A DNA stretch of 64,000 nt, taken from Paraburkholderia dioscoreae. Its GTDB lineage: Bacteria; Pseudomonadota; Gammaproteobacteria; Burkholderiales; Burkholderiaceae. This document shows, one piece after another, positions 1 to 7,192 of the stretch. The notes beneath the pieces were generated by a model. It saw only the letters and a list, made by a program, of their open reading frames with translations, had not been told where the DNA came from and searched no databases. Numbering within the stretch: position 1 is the stretch's first letter; each line of letters starts with the position of its first letter. A program made the position numbers and the translations under genes. The DNA is taken from assembly GCF_902459535.1 (NCBI RefSeq), contig NZ_LR699553.1, positions 2,542,001 to 2,606,000 on the forward strand, read 5' to 3'.

Positions 1-699
1 AATCACCTTTCCTTCTTCGACGAACGCTTGCTCGAGGACGCTGATCGGCACGATATCGGTCAGGCGGACAGCACGATCTATCACGTAGATCGCACGAAGA
101 CGGGACTCGGGTGTGGCGAGTTGCAGCCCGAAGTGCAACGCGTCGAGCGAAGCGGCGCTTCCGTCCAGCGCGAACAGGAGCCGGCGCGGCGATGTCCGGA
201 TCTCCGCTTCATAGCCGGCAGGCACAACGAGAATCGAACACGGTGCCTCGGTCGTGACGAATTCCGACACCGTTCCTTCGACCCAGCGCAACATGCCGTG
301 ATGCTGGCGAGCGCCCATGACCAGCAGATCCGCCTTCCATTCGGCTGCGGCATCAATCAATGCGTTTGCGGTGTAGCCGCCTTCCCTTGAAATTTCCGTG
401 ACGCCCGATTCCACGTCGATACCGGCATCCGCGAATATCTTTCTGGCGCGCGCCACGGCTTCGTCCGCATCGTGGGCGAGTTCGGTGCGCGCGAGTTGCA
501 GTTCGGCATCCGTCATCGATCCGAGCGGCAAGAGCACACGAGGATTTTCCGCCACACTCACAATGCGGATCCGGGCACCGGGTAGCGTCAGGTGGCGCAC
601 GTATGCCACTGCGCGCGCCGACTCCGGCGACGTGTCGACGGCCAGGAGTATCCGTTGGATTGCGCGAGTGGCGTTACCGCCGGAGGACGTTGTGCTCAT
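1..699 (-). CDS. Tandem universal stress protein, 3' end cut by window
   Basis: Reading from the ATG at 699 towards position 1, the frame stays open for 233 codons and runs off the window, so the C-terminus is missing. It begins MSTTSSGGNATRAIQRILLA and has a first USP domain (about residues 14-145, with ADLLVMGAR and the phosphate-loop region through VSEFVTTEAPCSILVV), then a second domain starting near residue 155 (RLLFALDGSAASLDALHFG). UspA-fold proteins bind ATP or act as stress-response effectors in the cytosol; the specific ligand here is unknown. A perfect FNR-type box lies about 85 bp upstream of the start. It is one of six USP genes in the window. Confidence 0.85.
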   Translation of the reverse strand, partial: MSTTSSGGNATRAIQRILLAVDTSPESARAVAYVRHLTLPGARIRIVSVAENPRVLLPLGSMTDAELQLARTELAHDADEAVARARKIFADAGIDVESGVTEISREGGYTANALIDAAAEWKADLLVMGARQHHGMLRWVEGTVSEFVTTEAPCSILVVPAGYEAEIRTSPRRLLFALDGSAASLDALHFGLQLATPESRLRAIYVIDRAVRLTDIVPISVLEQAFVEEGKVI

Positions 700-777
700 G
701 ATCAGGTCTCCATGAGGGCGTGACATTCGCCCTGCTGACATCGAGGTCTGATTCTCTGCGCTCTGCTCTTCGACTCA

Positions 778-791
778 TTGATGCACGTCAA
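778..791 (-). promoter_or_regulatory. FNR-type box, perfect, for the USP gene
   Basis: TTGATGCACGTCAA, both half-sites intact. The centre is 85 bp from the USP start at 699. Confidence 0.75.
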
Positions 792-883
792 GTCGCTTCC
801 ACCGCCGCCCGCACGGCATTTATCGCTGACGCGCGAAGGAGCGCACCGCCATTGTGTGATGGAGCGGCCCTCGTCGCGTGCAT

Positions 884-897
884 TTGACGGGGATCAA
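884..897 (+). promoter_or_regulatory. FNR-type box, perfect, for the envelope operon
   Basis: TTGACGGGGATCAA. The centre is about 110 bp before the deacetylase start at 1000. Confidence 0.75.
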
Positions 898-999
898 TCG
901 CCCATCCGGGCGGGCCCATATGCTGGCCGAGGCAGAGCGATTGCGCCGTGCATCGCCGCAAATCGCCTCCAGCGAACAACGCCACTAAAAAGGACGTCC

Positions 1000-1839
1000 A
1001 TGCCGCATCTGCTCGCCCGCGGTCTTTTCCAATTGCACAATCGATGCTGGCGCGCACTGTCCATTGGCTTATGCGGACTCGCGTTCATGTTCGGCGCACA
1101 CGCGCAGACGCCGCCCACGCATGTGCCGATCCTGGTCTACCACCGCTTTGCCGCGACCGTGAACGATTCCATGACGGTCCGTGTCGCGACCTTCGAGGCA
1201 CAATTGCGATTCCTGAAAGAACGCGGCTATCAGGTGGTGCCGCTGCGAGACGTCGTGAACTGGCTGCGCGATCCTTCCGTGAAGCTACCGCCACGGCCGA
1301 TCGTCCTGACCGTCGACGACGGCCATCGGTCGGTCTTCGACGAACTGCGGCCAATCGTGGAGCGCGAGCGTCTGCCGGTCACACTCTTCGTCTATCCTTC
1401 GGCCATTTCGAATGCTTCCTACGCGCTGACGTGGGAGCAATTGCGCACGCTCAAACAGACCGGCCTGTTCGACGTTCAGTCGCATACGTACTGGCATCCC
1501 AACTTCAAGGTCGAACGGCGCCGCCGGACGCCCGCGGATTTTCAGCATTTCGTGCGGACCCAGCTCGACATGTCGCGGCAGCGCATCGAGGCCGAAGTCG
1601 GGGGCGAGATCAATCTGCTGGCGTGGCCATTCGGCATTTGCGACGATGAGTTGATGGCGCTGGCCTCCGGGGAAGGTTATATCGCGGCATTTTCGCTGGA
1701 GGGACGCAGCGTGGATAGGCATTCGCGCATGCTCGCCCTGCCGCGCTTCCTGATGGTCGATTCATATGGGGTCGCGGGTCTGGCCGCGCTGCTCGGCGAG
1801 CCGGCGCCTCGGGCCGCCCCGAACTCCAGCGGCGATTGA
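1000..1839 (+). CDS. Exported polysaccharide deacetylase (NodB-type)
   Basis: A 279-residue protein with an N-terminal signal sequence ending near AHAQ (about residue 37), so it acts outside the inner membrane. The NodB/CE4 motifs are visible: TVDDG (104-108, catalytic and metal Asp), HTYWHP (162-167, metal histidines) and AWPFG (about 208-212). The family removes N-acetyl groups from polymers such as peptidoglycan, chitin or poly-N-acetylglucosamine; the PILVYHRF opening resembles PgaB-like deacetylases. I chose the ATG at 1000 because AAAGGACG precedes it and the signal peptide starts there. It is first of a three-gene operon with a DUF4015 glycosidase and a NamZ-type muramidase, so an envelope or exopolysaccharide substrate is likely. 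Confidence 0.85.
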   Translation: MPHLLARGLFQLHNRCWRALSIGLCGLAFMFGAHAQTPPTHVPILVYHRFAATVNDSMTVRVATFEAQLRFLKERGYQVVPLRDVVNWLRDPSVKLPPRPIVLTVDDGHRSVFDELRPIVERERLPVTLFVYPSAISNASYALTWEQLRTLKQTGLFDVQSHTYWHPNFKVERRRRTPADFQHFVRTQLDMSRQRIEAEVGGEINLLAWPFGICDDELMALASGEGYIAAFSLEGRSVDRHSRMLALPRFLMVDSYGVAGLAALLGEPAPRAAPNSSGD

Positions 1840-1873
1840 AACAAATGAAGTGACAAATGAAGAGACAAATAAA
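1838..1873 (+). repeat. Three 12-bp direct repeats before a start codon
   Basis: Three imperfect copies (GAAACAAATGAA, GTGACAAATGAA, GAGACAAATAAA) sit exactly between the deacetylase stop and the next ATG at 1874. They are A-rich and would leave the initiation region unstructured, possibly standing in for a weak Shine-Dalgarno. Confidence 0.6.
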
Positions 1874-3130
1874 ATGGCCACACTTTCATTCCTGCGCGGC
1901 ACCGCGCTAGCGCTTGCGGTTCTCGTGACGAGCTTGCCGTGCAGCGCGGCAACGGGCGTCGTCATCGACGAAGTTACGGCGAAACCGATACCACACGCGT
2001 TTGTCACAAGCCCGTCCGGCGTACAGCAAGCGGACGCAGACGGCCGCTTCGAGTTCGAGTCGTCCATCACCCGCATCGCTGCGCGGGCACCCGGCTATCT
2101 GCGCACAGAGGTCGACACGAACGGCGAGGCGCCGCTGACGCTCAAGCTCACGCCCTTTCGCCCCAAAGCGGTGTATCTCTCGGTATATGGCGTGACGAGC
2201 ACCACGCTGCGCGACGAAGCACTCGCACTCACGCAGACCACGGCCATCAATGCACTGGTGATCGACGTCAAAGGCGATCGCGGTCTCACGCCTTATCACA
2301 GCGCGGCACGCGACGCGGTCGGCGCATCGGCCCAACTGAAGGGCAATGGACCGATTGCCCGCGATTTCCCGGCACTGCTCGCCGAACTGCATGCCCGGCA
2401 TCTTTACCTGATCGCCCGCATCGTCGTGTTCAAGGACGACCCGCTCGCCGATGCCCATCCGGCATGGACGGTGCGCGATGCAAACGGCAATCCGTGGCGC
2501 GACCGCGAACATTTGCAGTGGCTGGACCCATTCTCGCGCGAGGTGTGGCGGCACAATCTCGATGTCGCCGAAGAGGCGGCCAGAATGGGCTTCGACGAAA
2601 TCCAGTTCGACTATGTCCGCTTTCCCGACGCGGGCGGCCTGCACTTTTCGCAAGCCAATACACGGGCCAACCGCACGGCTGCGATCGTGGGTTTCCTGCA
2701 GGCCGCGCGTACGCGCCTCGCGCCCTACAACGTATTCGTCGCGGCGGATATCTTCGGCTACGTCTGCTGGAATCTGGATGACACCGCCATCGGCCAGCAG
2801 ATCGAACTGCTCGGCGCCCCGCTCGACTACATCTCGCCGATGCTGTATCCCTCCGGCTTCACATGGGGTTTGCCGGGTTGCACGAATCCGGTTGCCGATC
2901 CGGGGCAGATCGTCCGGCGCTCGCTCGACGAGGCGGTGCAGCGGACGCATTTGCCGAGCGTGCGGTTTCGCCCCTGGCTGCAGGCGTTTCGCGACTATGC
3001 GTTCGACCACCGCGATTTCGACGCAGCCCAGATCCGCGCCCAGACCCATGCCGCGGATGCCGCCGGCAGCGACGGCTGGATGCTATGGAACCCGCGCAAT
3101 CGTTACGATGCCGCGGACATGCCGCGATGA
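1874..3130 (+). CDS. Exported putative glycoside hydrolase (DUF4015)
   Basis: 418 residues with a signal peptide (about 1-26, ending CSAATG), then a small beta-sandwich resembling a carboxypeptidase-regulatory domain (about 27-90), then a TIM-barrel region of the DUF4015 / GH13-like putative glycosidase family (about 100-415). Visible family signatures are ALVIDVKGDRG, MGFDEIQFDYVRFP (acidic residues at a likely active site) and DYISPMLYPSGF. Substrate is not known for the family. The start at 1874 follows a 12-bp triple repeat and gives a good signal peptide. It overlaps the next gene by ATGA, indicating translational coupling. Confidence 0.8.
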   Translation: MATLSFLRGTALALAVLVTSLPCSAATGVVIDEVTAKPIPHAFVTSPSGVQQADADGRFEFESSITRIAARAPGYLRTEVDTNGEAPLTLKLTPFRPKAVYLSVYGVTSTTLRDEALALTQTTAINALVIDVKGDRGLTPYHSAARDAVGASAQLKGNGPIARDFPALLAELHARHLYLIARIVVFKDDPLADAHPAWTVRDANGNPWRDREHLQWLDPFSREVWRHNLDVAEEAARMGFDEIQFDYVRFPDAGGLHFSQANTRANRTAAIVGFLQAARTRLAPYNVFVAADIFGYVCWNLDDTAIGQQIELLGAPLDYISPMLYPSGFTWGLPGCTNPVADPGQIVRRSLDEAVQRTHLPSVRFRPWLQAFRDYAFDHRDFDAAQIRAQTHAADAAGSDGWMLWNPRNRYDAADMPR

Positions 3131-5502
3131 GACGCCGGCTGGCCCGAGCCGTGCCGGCAGCGGCACTGGCGATTGCGCTGCTGCACGCGCCGCCGTTCGC
3201 GCGCGCCGCGCCGCTCGACGCCGGCATGCGTGCGGAGCTCGGCCGCATTGTCGCCGGCCAGATCGAAGCCGGCCGGCTGCCCGGCGCCGTGGTGGTGGCG
3301 GGAACCGCGAGCGAGGTGCAGTATCGCGAGGCGTTCGGCCAACGCATGACCGAGCCTTACCGGGAAGCGATGACTGTCGGCACCGTCTTCGATCTGGCCT
3401 CGCTGACCAAAGTGATTGCGACCACGACGGCGGTCATGCAGCAGGTCGAAGCGGGACGCATCGACCTCGATGCTCCCGTGATGCGCTATTGGCCCGAGTT
3501 CGGCGCGAATGGCAAGGAAGCGGTCACGGTGCGCGAGTTGCTCGCGCATAGGTCCGGGCTGCAGGCGGATCTGAACTCGCGGCCGGCAGGCGGCACACGT
3601 GCAAGCGTCCTGAACGATATCGCGCGGCAACGACTGCGCGCGAGGTCGGGCGAACGCGTGATCTACAGCGATCTGAATTTCGCCACGCTGGGCGTGCTCG
3701 TCGAGCGCGTGACCAGTCAACCTTTCGATGTGTATTGCCACACGCATATTTTTGCGCCGCTCGGCATGCGGGACACCGGCTTTCTTCCCGACGCGCGGCA
3801 CGCTGCGCGCAGCGCCGCGACGACAGCGGACCGCCTCGGCATGCGCCGCGGCCGCGTCCATGATCCGCTCGCCAGCTGGATGCAAGGCATTGCGGGAAAC
3901 GCCGGCCTTTTTTCCACCGCCGACGACCTCGCCCGTTTCGCGCAGATGCTGCTCAACGGCGGCCTCAGCGCGACAACGCGCGCAAGACCGGCAACGCGCG
4001 TGCTCCTGGCATCCAGCATCGAGGCTCTGGCGGCGGCCGTTTCGCCGTTGCCCGTCCAGCCCTGGCGCGGCCTCGGCTGGGAGCTCGCGAGCCCGCTGGT
4101 GGCAAACCGCGACCGCTTGCCGCCGATCGGCGCGATCGACCACACCGGTTACACCGGCACCGGCATCTGGGTGGATTTCGTCACGCGCCGCTTCGTCGTG
4201 ATCCTGACCAACCGCGTGCACCCGAACGATCAGGGCGACGCACGGCCGCTGCGCGCGCAGATCGTCGCCGCGATCGCGAGCGCTGCGCCGCCGCGCACCT
4301 CTGCCGACATCCGCACCGCAGTGCCCGCCGCGGCGCCTGCCCTGACTTGGGCGAGCCGCCTGCCGGGCGCCGCAGGCCCGGTCAGGAGCGGCCTCGACGT
4401 GCTCGAAGAGCAGCAGTTCGCGCCGCTGACCGGCCGGCGTATCGGTCTCGTGACCAACCGCACCGGATTCGACGCCGCAGGCACCCGCACCGTCGACGTT
4501 CTCGCGCACGCGCCCGGCGTCACGCTTGCCGCGCTGTTCTCGCCGGAGCACGGTCTGAATACCGACGTCGACGAACGCGTCGGCGATTCTCGCGATCCGG
4601 CCACCGGCCTGACCGTGCACAGCCTGTATGGCGGCACACGGCATTTCCCCGCCGGCTCGCTCGACGGCATCGACGCGCTCGTATTCGACATCCAGGACGC
4701 GGGCGTGCGCTTTTTCACCTATGAGACGACCCTCGGCTATGCGCTCGAAGCCGCGGCGTCGCGCGGCATTCCACTCTTCGTGCTCGATCGTCCTGATCCG
4801 CTGGGCGCGGACCGCTTCGGCGGCCCCGTGCTCGACGAGGGACACGAATCGTTCACCGGCTACTTCGCGCTGCCGCTCGAGCCGGGACTGACGGTCGGCG
4901 AGCTTGCGGCCCTCTTCAATCGCGAGCGCCACATCGGCGCCGATCTGCGCGTGATCCCCATGAGCGGCTACCAGCGCACGATGCGCTTCGCGGACACCGG
5001 CCTCGGCTGGGTGCCGCTCTCGCCGAATCTGCGAACACTCACGCAGCTGGCGCTGTATCCGGAAGTCGCGACGATCGAAGGCGCCAATGTGAGCGTGGGC
5101 CGCGGCACGCCCACGCCGTTCGAGCTCGTCGGCGCGCCGTGGATCGACGGTGCGAGTCTCGCCGCCACGCTGAACGCGCTCGATACCGGCGCCCGCTTTA
5201 CGGCCACCGACTTCGTGCCGACCGAATCGGCCTGGCGCGGCCAGTTGTGTCACGGCGTACAGATCGCACGCGATCCGGACGCCGCGGCGGCGCACGTCGG
5301 CCGTCTGGGCCTCGCCCTTGCCGTAACGCTGCATGCGCTCTACCCTACGCGCTTCGACGTCGCCGCGACACGCGACGCGATCGGATCCGGCGCGGTATGG
5401 CAGGCGTTGCGCGATGGAGTAGGACTCGATCAGATCGACGCGATCGCGACGCAGGAAAGCAACCGTTTCGCGCCCTTGCGTGACAGGTATTTGCGTTACT
5501 GA
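3127..5502 (+). CDS. Exported beta-lactamase-fold hydrolase fused to NamZ-type exo-muramidase
   Basis: 791 residues with a signal peptide (1-27). The first half (about 30-390) is a class C beta-lactamase/esterase-type serine hydrolase: SLTK (92-95), YSD at 180 and HTG at 339. The second half (about 420-791) is DUF1343, the NamZ exo-beta-N-acetylmuramidase family, with GLVTNRTG, FSPEHG, FDIQDAGVRF and SPNLRT. NamZ enzymes release N-acetylmuramic acid from peptidoglycan fragments; the serine-hydrolase partner may trim peptides or esters. The ATG overlaps the upstream stop by 4 bp. With the deacetylase and glycosidase it suggests wall turnover or murein scavenging under the FNR box at 884. Confidence 0.88.
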   Translation: MRRRLARAVPAAALAIALLHAPPFARAAPLDAGMRAELGRIVAGQIEAGRLPGAVVVAGTASEVQYREAFGQRMTEPYREAMTVGTVFDLASLTKVIATTTAVMQQVEAGRIDLDAPVMRYWPEFGANGKEAVTVRELLAHRSGLQADLNSRPAGGTRASVLNDIARQRLRARSGERVIYSDLNFATLGVLVERVTSQPFDVYCHTHIFAPLGMRDTGFLPDARHAARSAATTADRLGMRRGRVHDPLASWMQGIAGNAGLFSTADDLARFAQMLLNGGLSATTRARPATRVLLASSIEALAAAVSPLPVQPWRGLGWELASPLVANRDRLPPIGAIDHTGYTGTGIWVDFVTRRFVVILTNRVHPNDQGDARPLRAQIVAAIASAAPPRTSADIRTAVPAAAPALTWASRLPGAAGPVRSGLDVLEEQQFAPLTGRRIGLVTNRTGFDAAGTRTVDVLAHAPGVTLAALFSPEHGLNTDVDERVGDSRDPATGLTVHSLYGGTRHFPAGSLDGIDALVFDIQDAGVRFFTYETTLGYALEAAASRGIPLFVLDRPDPLGADRFGGPVLDEGHESFTGYFALPLEPGLTVGELAALFNRERHIGADLRVIPMSGYQRTMRFADTGLGWVPLSPNLRTLTQLALYPEVATIEGANVSVGRGTPTPFELVGAPWIDGASLAATLNALDTGARFTATDFVPTESAWRGQLCHGVQIARDPDAAAAHVGRLGLALAVTLHALYPTRFDVAATRDAIGSGAVWQALRDGVGLDQIDAIATQESNRFAPLRDRYLRY

Positions 5503-5551
5503 GTCTGCATTGTCAAGCGCGACCGTCCTTGCACGCACGGGGTTGCTTCGC

Positions 5552-5565
5552 CTGATCTGCGTCAA
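5552..5565 (+). promoter_or_regulatory. FNR-type box, one mismatch
   Basis: CTGATCTGCGTCAA; only the first base departs from consensus. The centre is 105 bp before the nitroreductase start at 5664. Confidence 0.6.
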
Positions 5566-5663
5566 TGGGCGACAGGGATTTCGGGCTAACCTGGAATGGC
5601 ACCCGTCGTGGGCAGCGTGGCGCTGCCGCGGCCACCCCCAGGCACACTTCAACGGAGTCCGAT

Positions 5664-6311
5664 ATGACCGACATGCCACTCCTTGCGTACGAGCCCGCAC
5701 CCGTGTTGCGGCCCCCACTCGCCAGCGGCGAAACGCCTGCCGTGATCGCGTTGCCCAAACCCGATCTGAACACCGGCGTGCCGCTGATGACCGCCTTCGC
5801 ACAGCGCGCCAGTTGTCGCGCGTTCGCGCCGACGGCGTTGCCGCCCACCTTGCTCGGCGAGTTGCTCTGGGCCGCCGACGGGATCAATCGGCCCGCGACC
5901 GGCGGGCGCACCGCGCCGTCACCGCATTCGTTCAATGAAATCGATATCTACGCCGCGCTGCCCAATGGCGTGTATCGCTACGACCCGCCGAACCACCAGC
6001 TCGTCCTCAAGCACGCAATCGACGCGCGCGGACAGACCGGCTATCAGGACTTCGTCGGTGAGGCGCCGCTCGATCTCGTCTACGTGGTCCGCACGTCGCG
6101 CATACTGGAGATGCCCGCGCAACAGCGCGAGCGCTTTTCGGCTGTGACGGCCGGAGCGATTGCGCAGAACGTCTCGCTGTATTGCGCGTCGGCGGGGCTG
6201 GCCAGCGTGATCCGGGGCTGGATCAACCCGCGACTGCTCGCGAATGCGCTGTCTCTCAACGAAGACGAACTGCCGATTCTCACGCAGACGGTCGGCTTCA
6301 GTCCGACGTGA
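5664..6311 (+). CDS. SagB-type nitroreductase-family flavoprotein
   Basis: 215 residues of the nitroreductase fold (FMN-binding, NAD(P)H-dependent). Visible family elements are the RASCRAF segment near the N-terminus, LLWAADGINRP, GGRTAPSPHS (phosphate/FMN contact region) and the GAIAQNVSLYCASAGL helix. A paralogue lies at 38301-38987 with the same order of motifs. Physiological substrate unknown; in low-oxygen regulons such proteins may buffer flavin or reduce quinones or nitro compounds. The start at 5664 follows CGGAG. It is preceded by a one-mismatch FNR box and converges on a USP gene. Confidence 0.85.
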   Translation: MTDMPLLAYEPAPVLRPPLASGETPAVIALPKPDLNTGVPLMTAFAQRASCRAFAPTALPPTLLGELLWAADGINRPATGGRTAPSPHSFNEIDIYAALPNGVYRYDPPNHQLVLKHAIDARGQTGYQDFVGEAPLDLVYVVRTSRILEMPAQQRERFSAVTAGAIAQNVSLYCASAGLASVIRGWINPRLLANALSLNEDELPILTQTVGFSPT

Positions 6312-6348
6312 CTGCACGGACATCGCAGCGACAGCTACTGACGGGCAC

Positions 6349-6825
6349 TTACAGGCCCGCCGGTATCTCGTCCTGATCGCGTGGGCACCTGACCAACAGC
6401 ACCGGAACGTGGGCGCCCCGCAAGAACGTTTCCGCGACGCTGCCCTGGAGCAGCCGACCTATGCCATGCCGGCCTTGCGTGCCCATCACCACGAGGCCGG
6501 CGCCCTGGCGTTGCACACAACGGGCGAGACAGTGCGGGATATCGTCCGCCGCGCTCTCCGTCTCCTCGATCTCGGTATCGCCGGGCACACCACGCTCGGC
6601 CATGGCCCGGCGCGCCTCATCGAGGGCGAGCCGGCCGTCTTCACGCAGCACGTCACGAAGCTGGTCGGGATTGAAATAGCCCGCGTAACGGGACGCACAC
6701 CACGGATGGACGACATACACCGCATGCAGCCGCGCTTGCGTGAGCTGCGCAAATTGCAGCGCTTCATACAGCGCCCATCTGGACGACTCGCTGCCGTCCA
6801 GCGCCACGACGATCTTCTGATACAT
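6349..6825 (-). CDS. Universal stress protein, single domain
   Basis: 158 residues starting MYQKIVVALDGSESSRWALY. It has the ATP-binding signature of UspA-fold proteins, GTQGRHGIGRLLQGS (G-2x-G-9x-G-S) near residues 115-130, so it probably binds ATP. It is closely similar in layout to the USP at 43297-43770. An FNR-type box lies about 106 bp upstream. Confidence 0.92.
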   Translation of the reverse strand: MYQKIVVALDGSESSRWALYEALQFAQLTQARLHAVYVVHPWCASRYAGYFNPDQLRDVLREDGRLALDEARRAMAERGVPGDTEIEETESAADDIPHCLARCVQRQGAGLVVMGTQGRHGIGRLLQGSVAETFLRGAHVPVLLVRCPRDQDEIPAGL

Positions 6826-6924
6826 GATCCGCTCCTCGCAGACGTTGCAGACACCCGCCCGACGTCCTGATACCGCTCATCGCGGCAGAATAGCTGGATC
6901 ATCGGCGCGAACGGCTCCACGCGC

Positions 6925-6938
6925 CTGACTTGCGTCAA
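6925..6938 (-). promoter_or_regulatory. FNR-type box, one mismatch, for the USP
   Basis: CTGACTTGCGTCAA, centred 106 bp from the USP start at 6825. Confidence 0.6.
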
Positions 6939-7065
6939 GCAATCGCATGACGAGCCGGGAAAGCGAGGCTTCGCGCGAAAACATCGGCCGCCTGCGCCCA
7001 TCACGCTATGCGCCGTGCGCGTCGCGAGCCGGCGATAAAGCCCTGCGTGCACACCAGGCCAACGC

Positions 7066-7079
7066 TTGATCAAGCTCAA
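7066..7079 (+). promoter_or_regulatory. FNR-type box, one mismatch, for clpK
   Basis: TTGATCAAGCTCAA, centred about 120 bp before the ATG at 7193. Confidence 0.6.
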
Positions 7080-7192
7080 CGACTCGTGCGGCCCTCCGCC
7101 CACAATGACCCGATCGACAAGCGGCGGGCAACACGACAGTCACCTTCCCGCTGGCCTGCTTTTCCAACATCGGTACATTCGGGAGATACGAC

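Larger units (their letters stand above)
700..999. other. Divergent intergenic region with two FNR boxes
   Basis: This 300-bp stretch separates the leftward USP gene from the rightward envelope operon. It holds two perfect FNR-type palindromes (778-791 and 884-897), each probably serving one direction. I see no convincing small gene in it: an upstream in-frame extension of the deacetylase is open from 778 but lacks a signal peptide and a ribosome-binding site. Confidence 0.6.
6826..7192. other. Divergent intergenic region with two FNR-type boxes
   Basis: 367 bp between the leftward USP and the rightward clpK-like gene. It contains one-mismatch FNR boxes at 6925-6938 and 7066-7079, one for each direction. 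I see no supported gene or strong hairpin. Confidence 0.6.

Noticed and set aside
3127..5502. Beta-lactam resistance determinant
   Set aside because: The SxxK hydrolase domain is fused to a NamZ muramidase in an envelope operon; the family includes many esterases and peptidases, so resistance is not supported.
3103..5802. 899-codon open frame on the minus strand opposite the NamZ fusion
   Set aside because: Arg/Ala/His-rich composition, no recognisable motif, and it is fully antisense to a gene with clear domains; a typical high-GC shadow frame.
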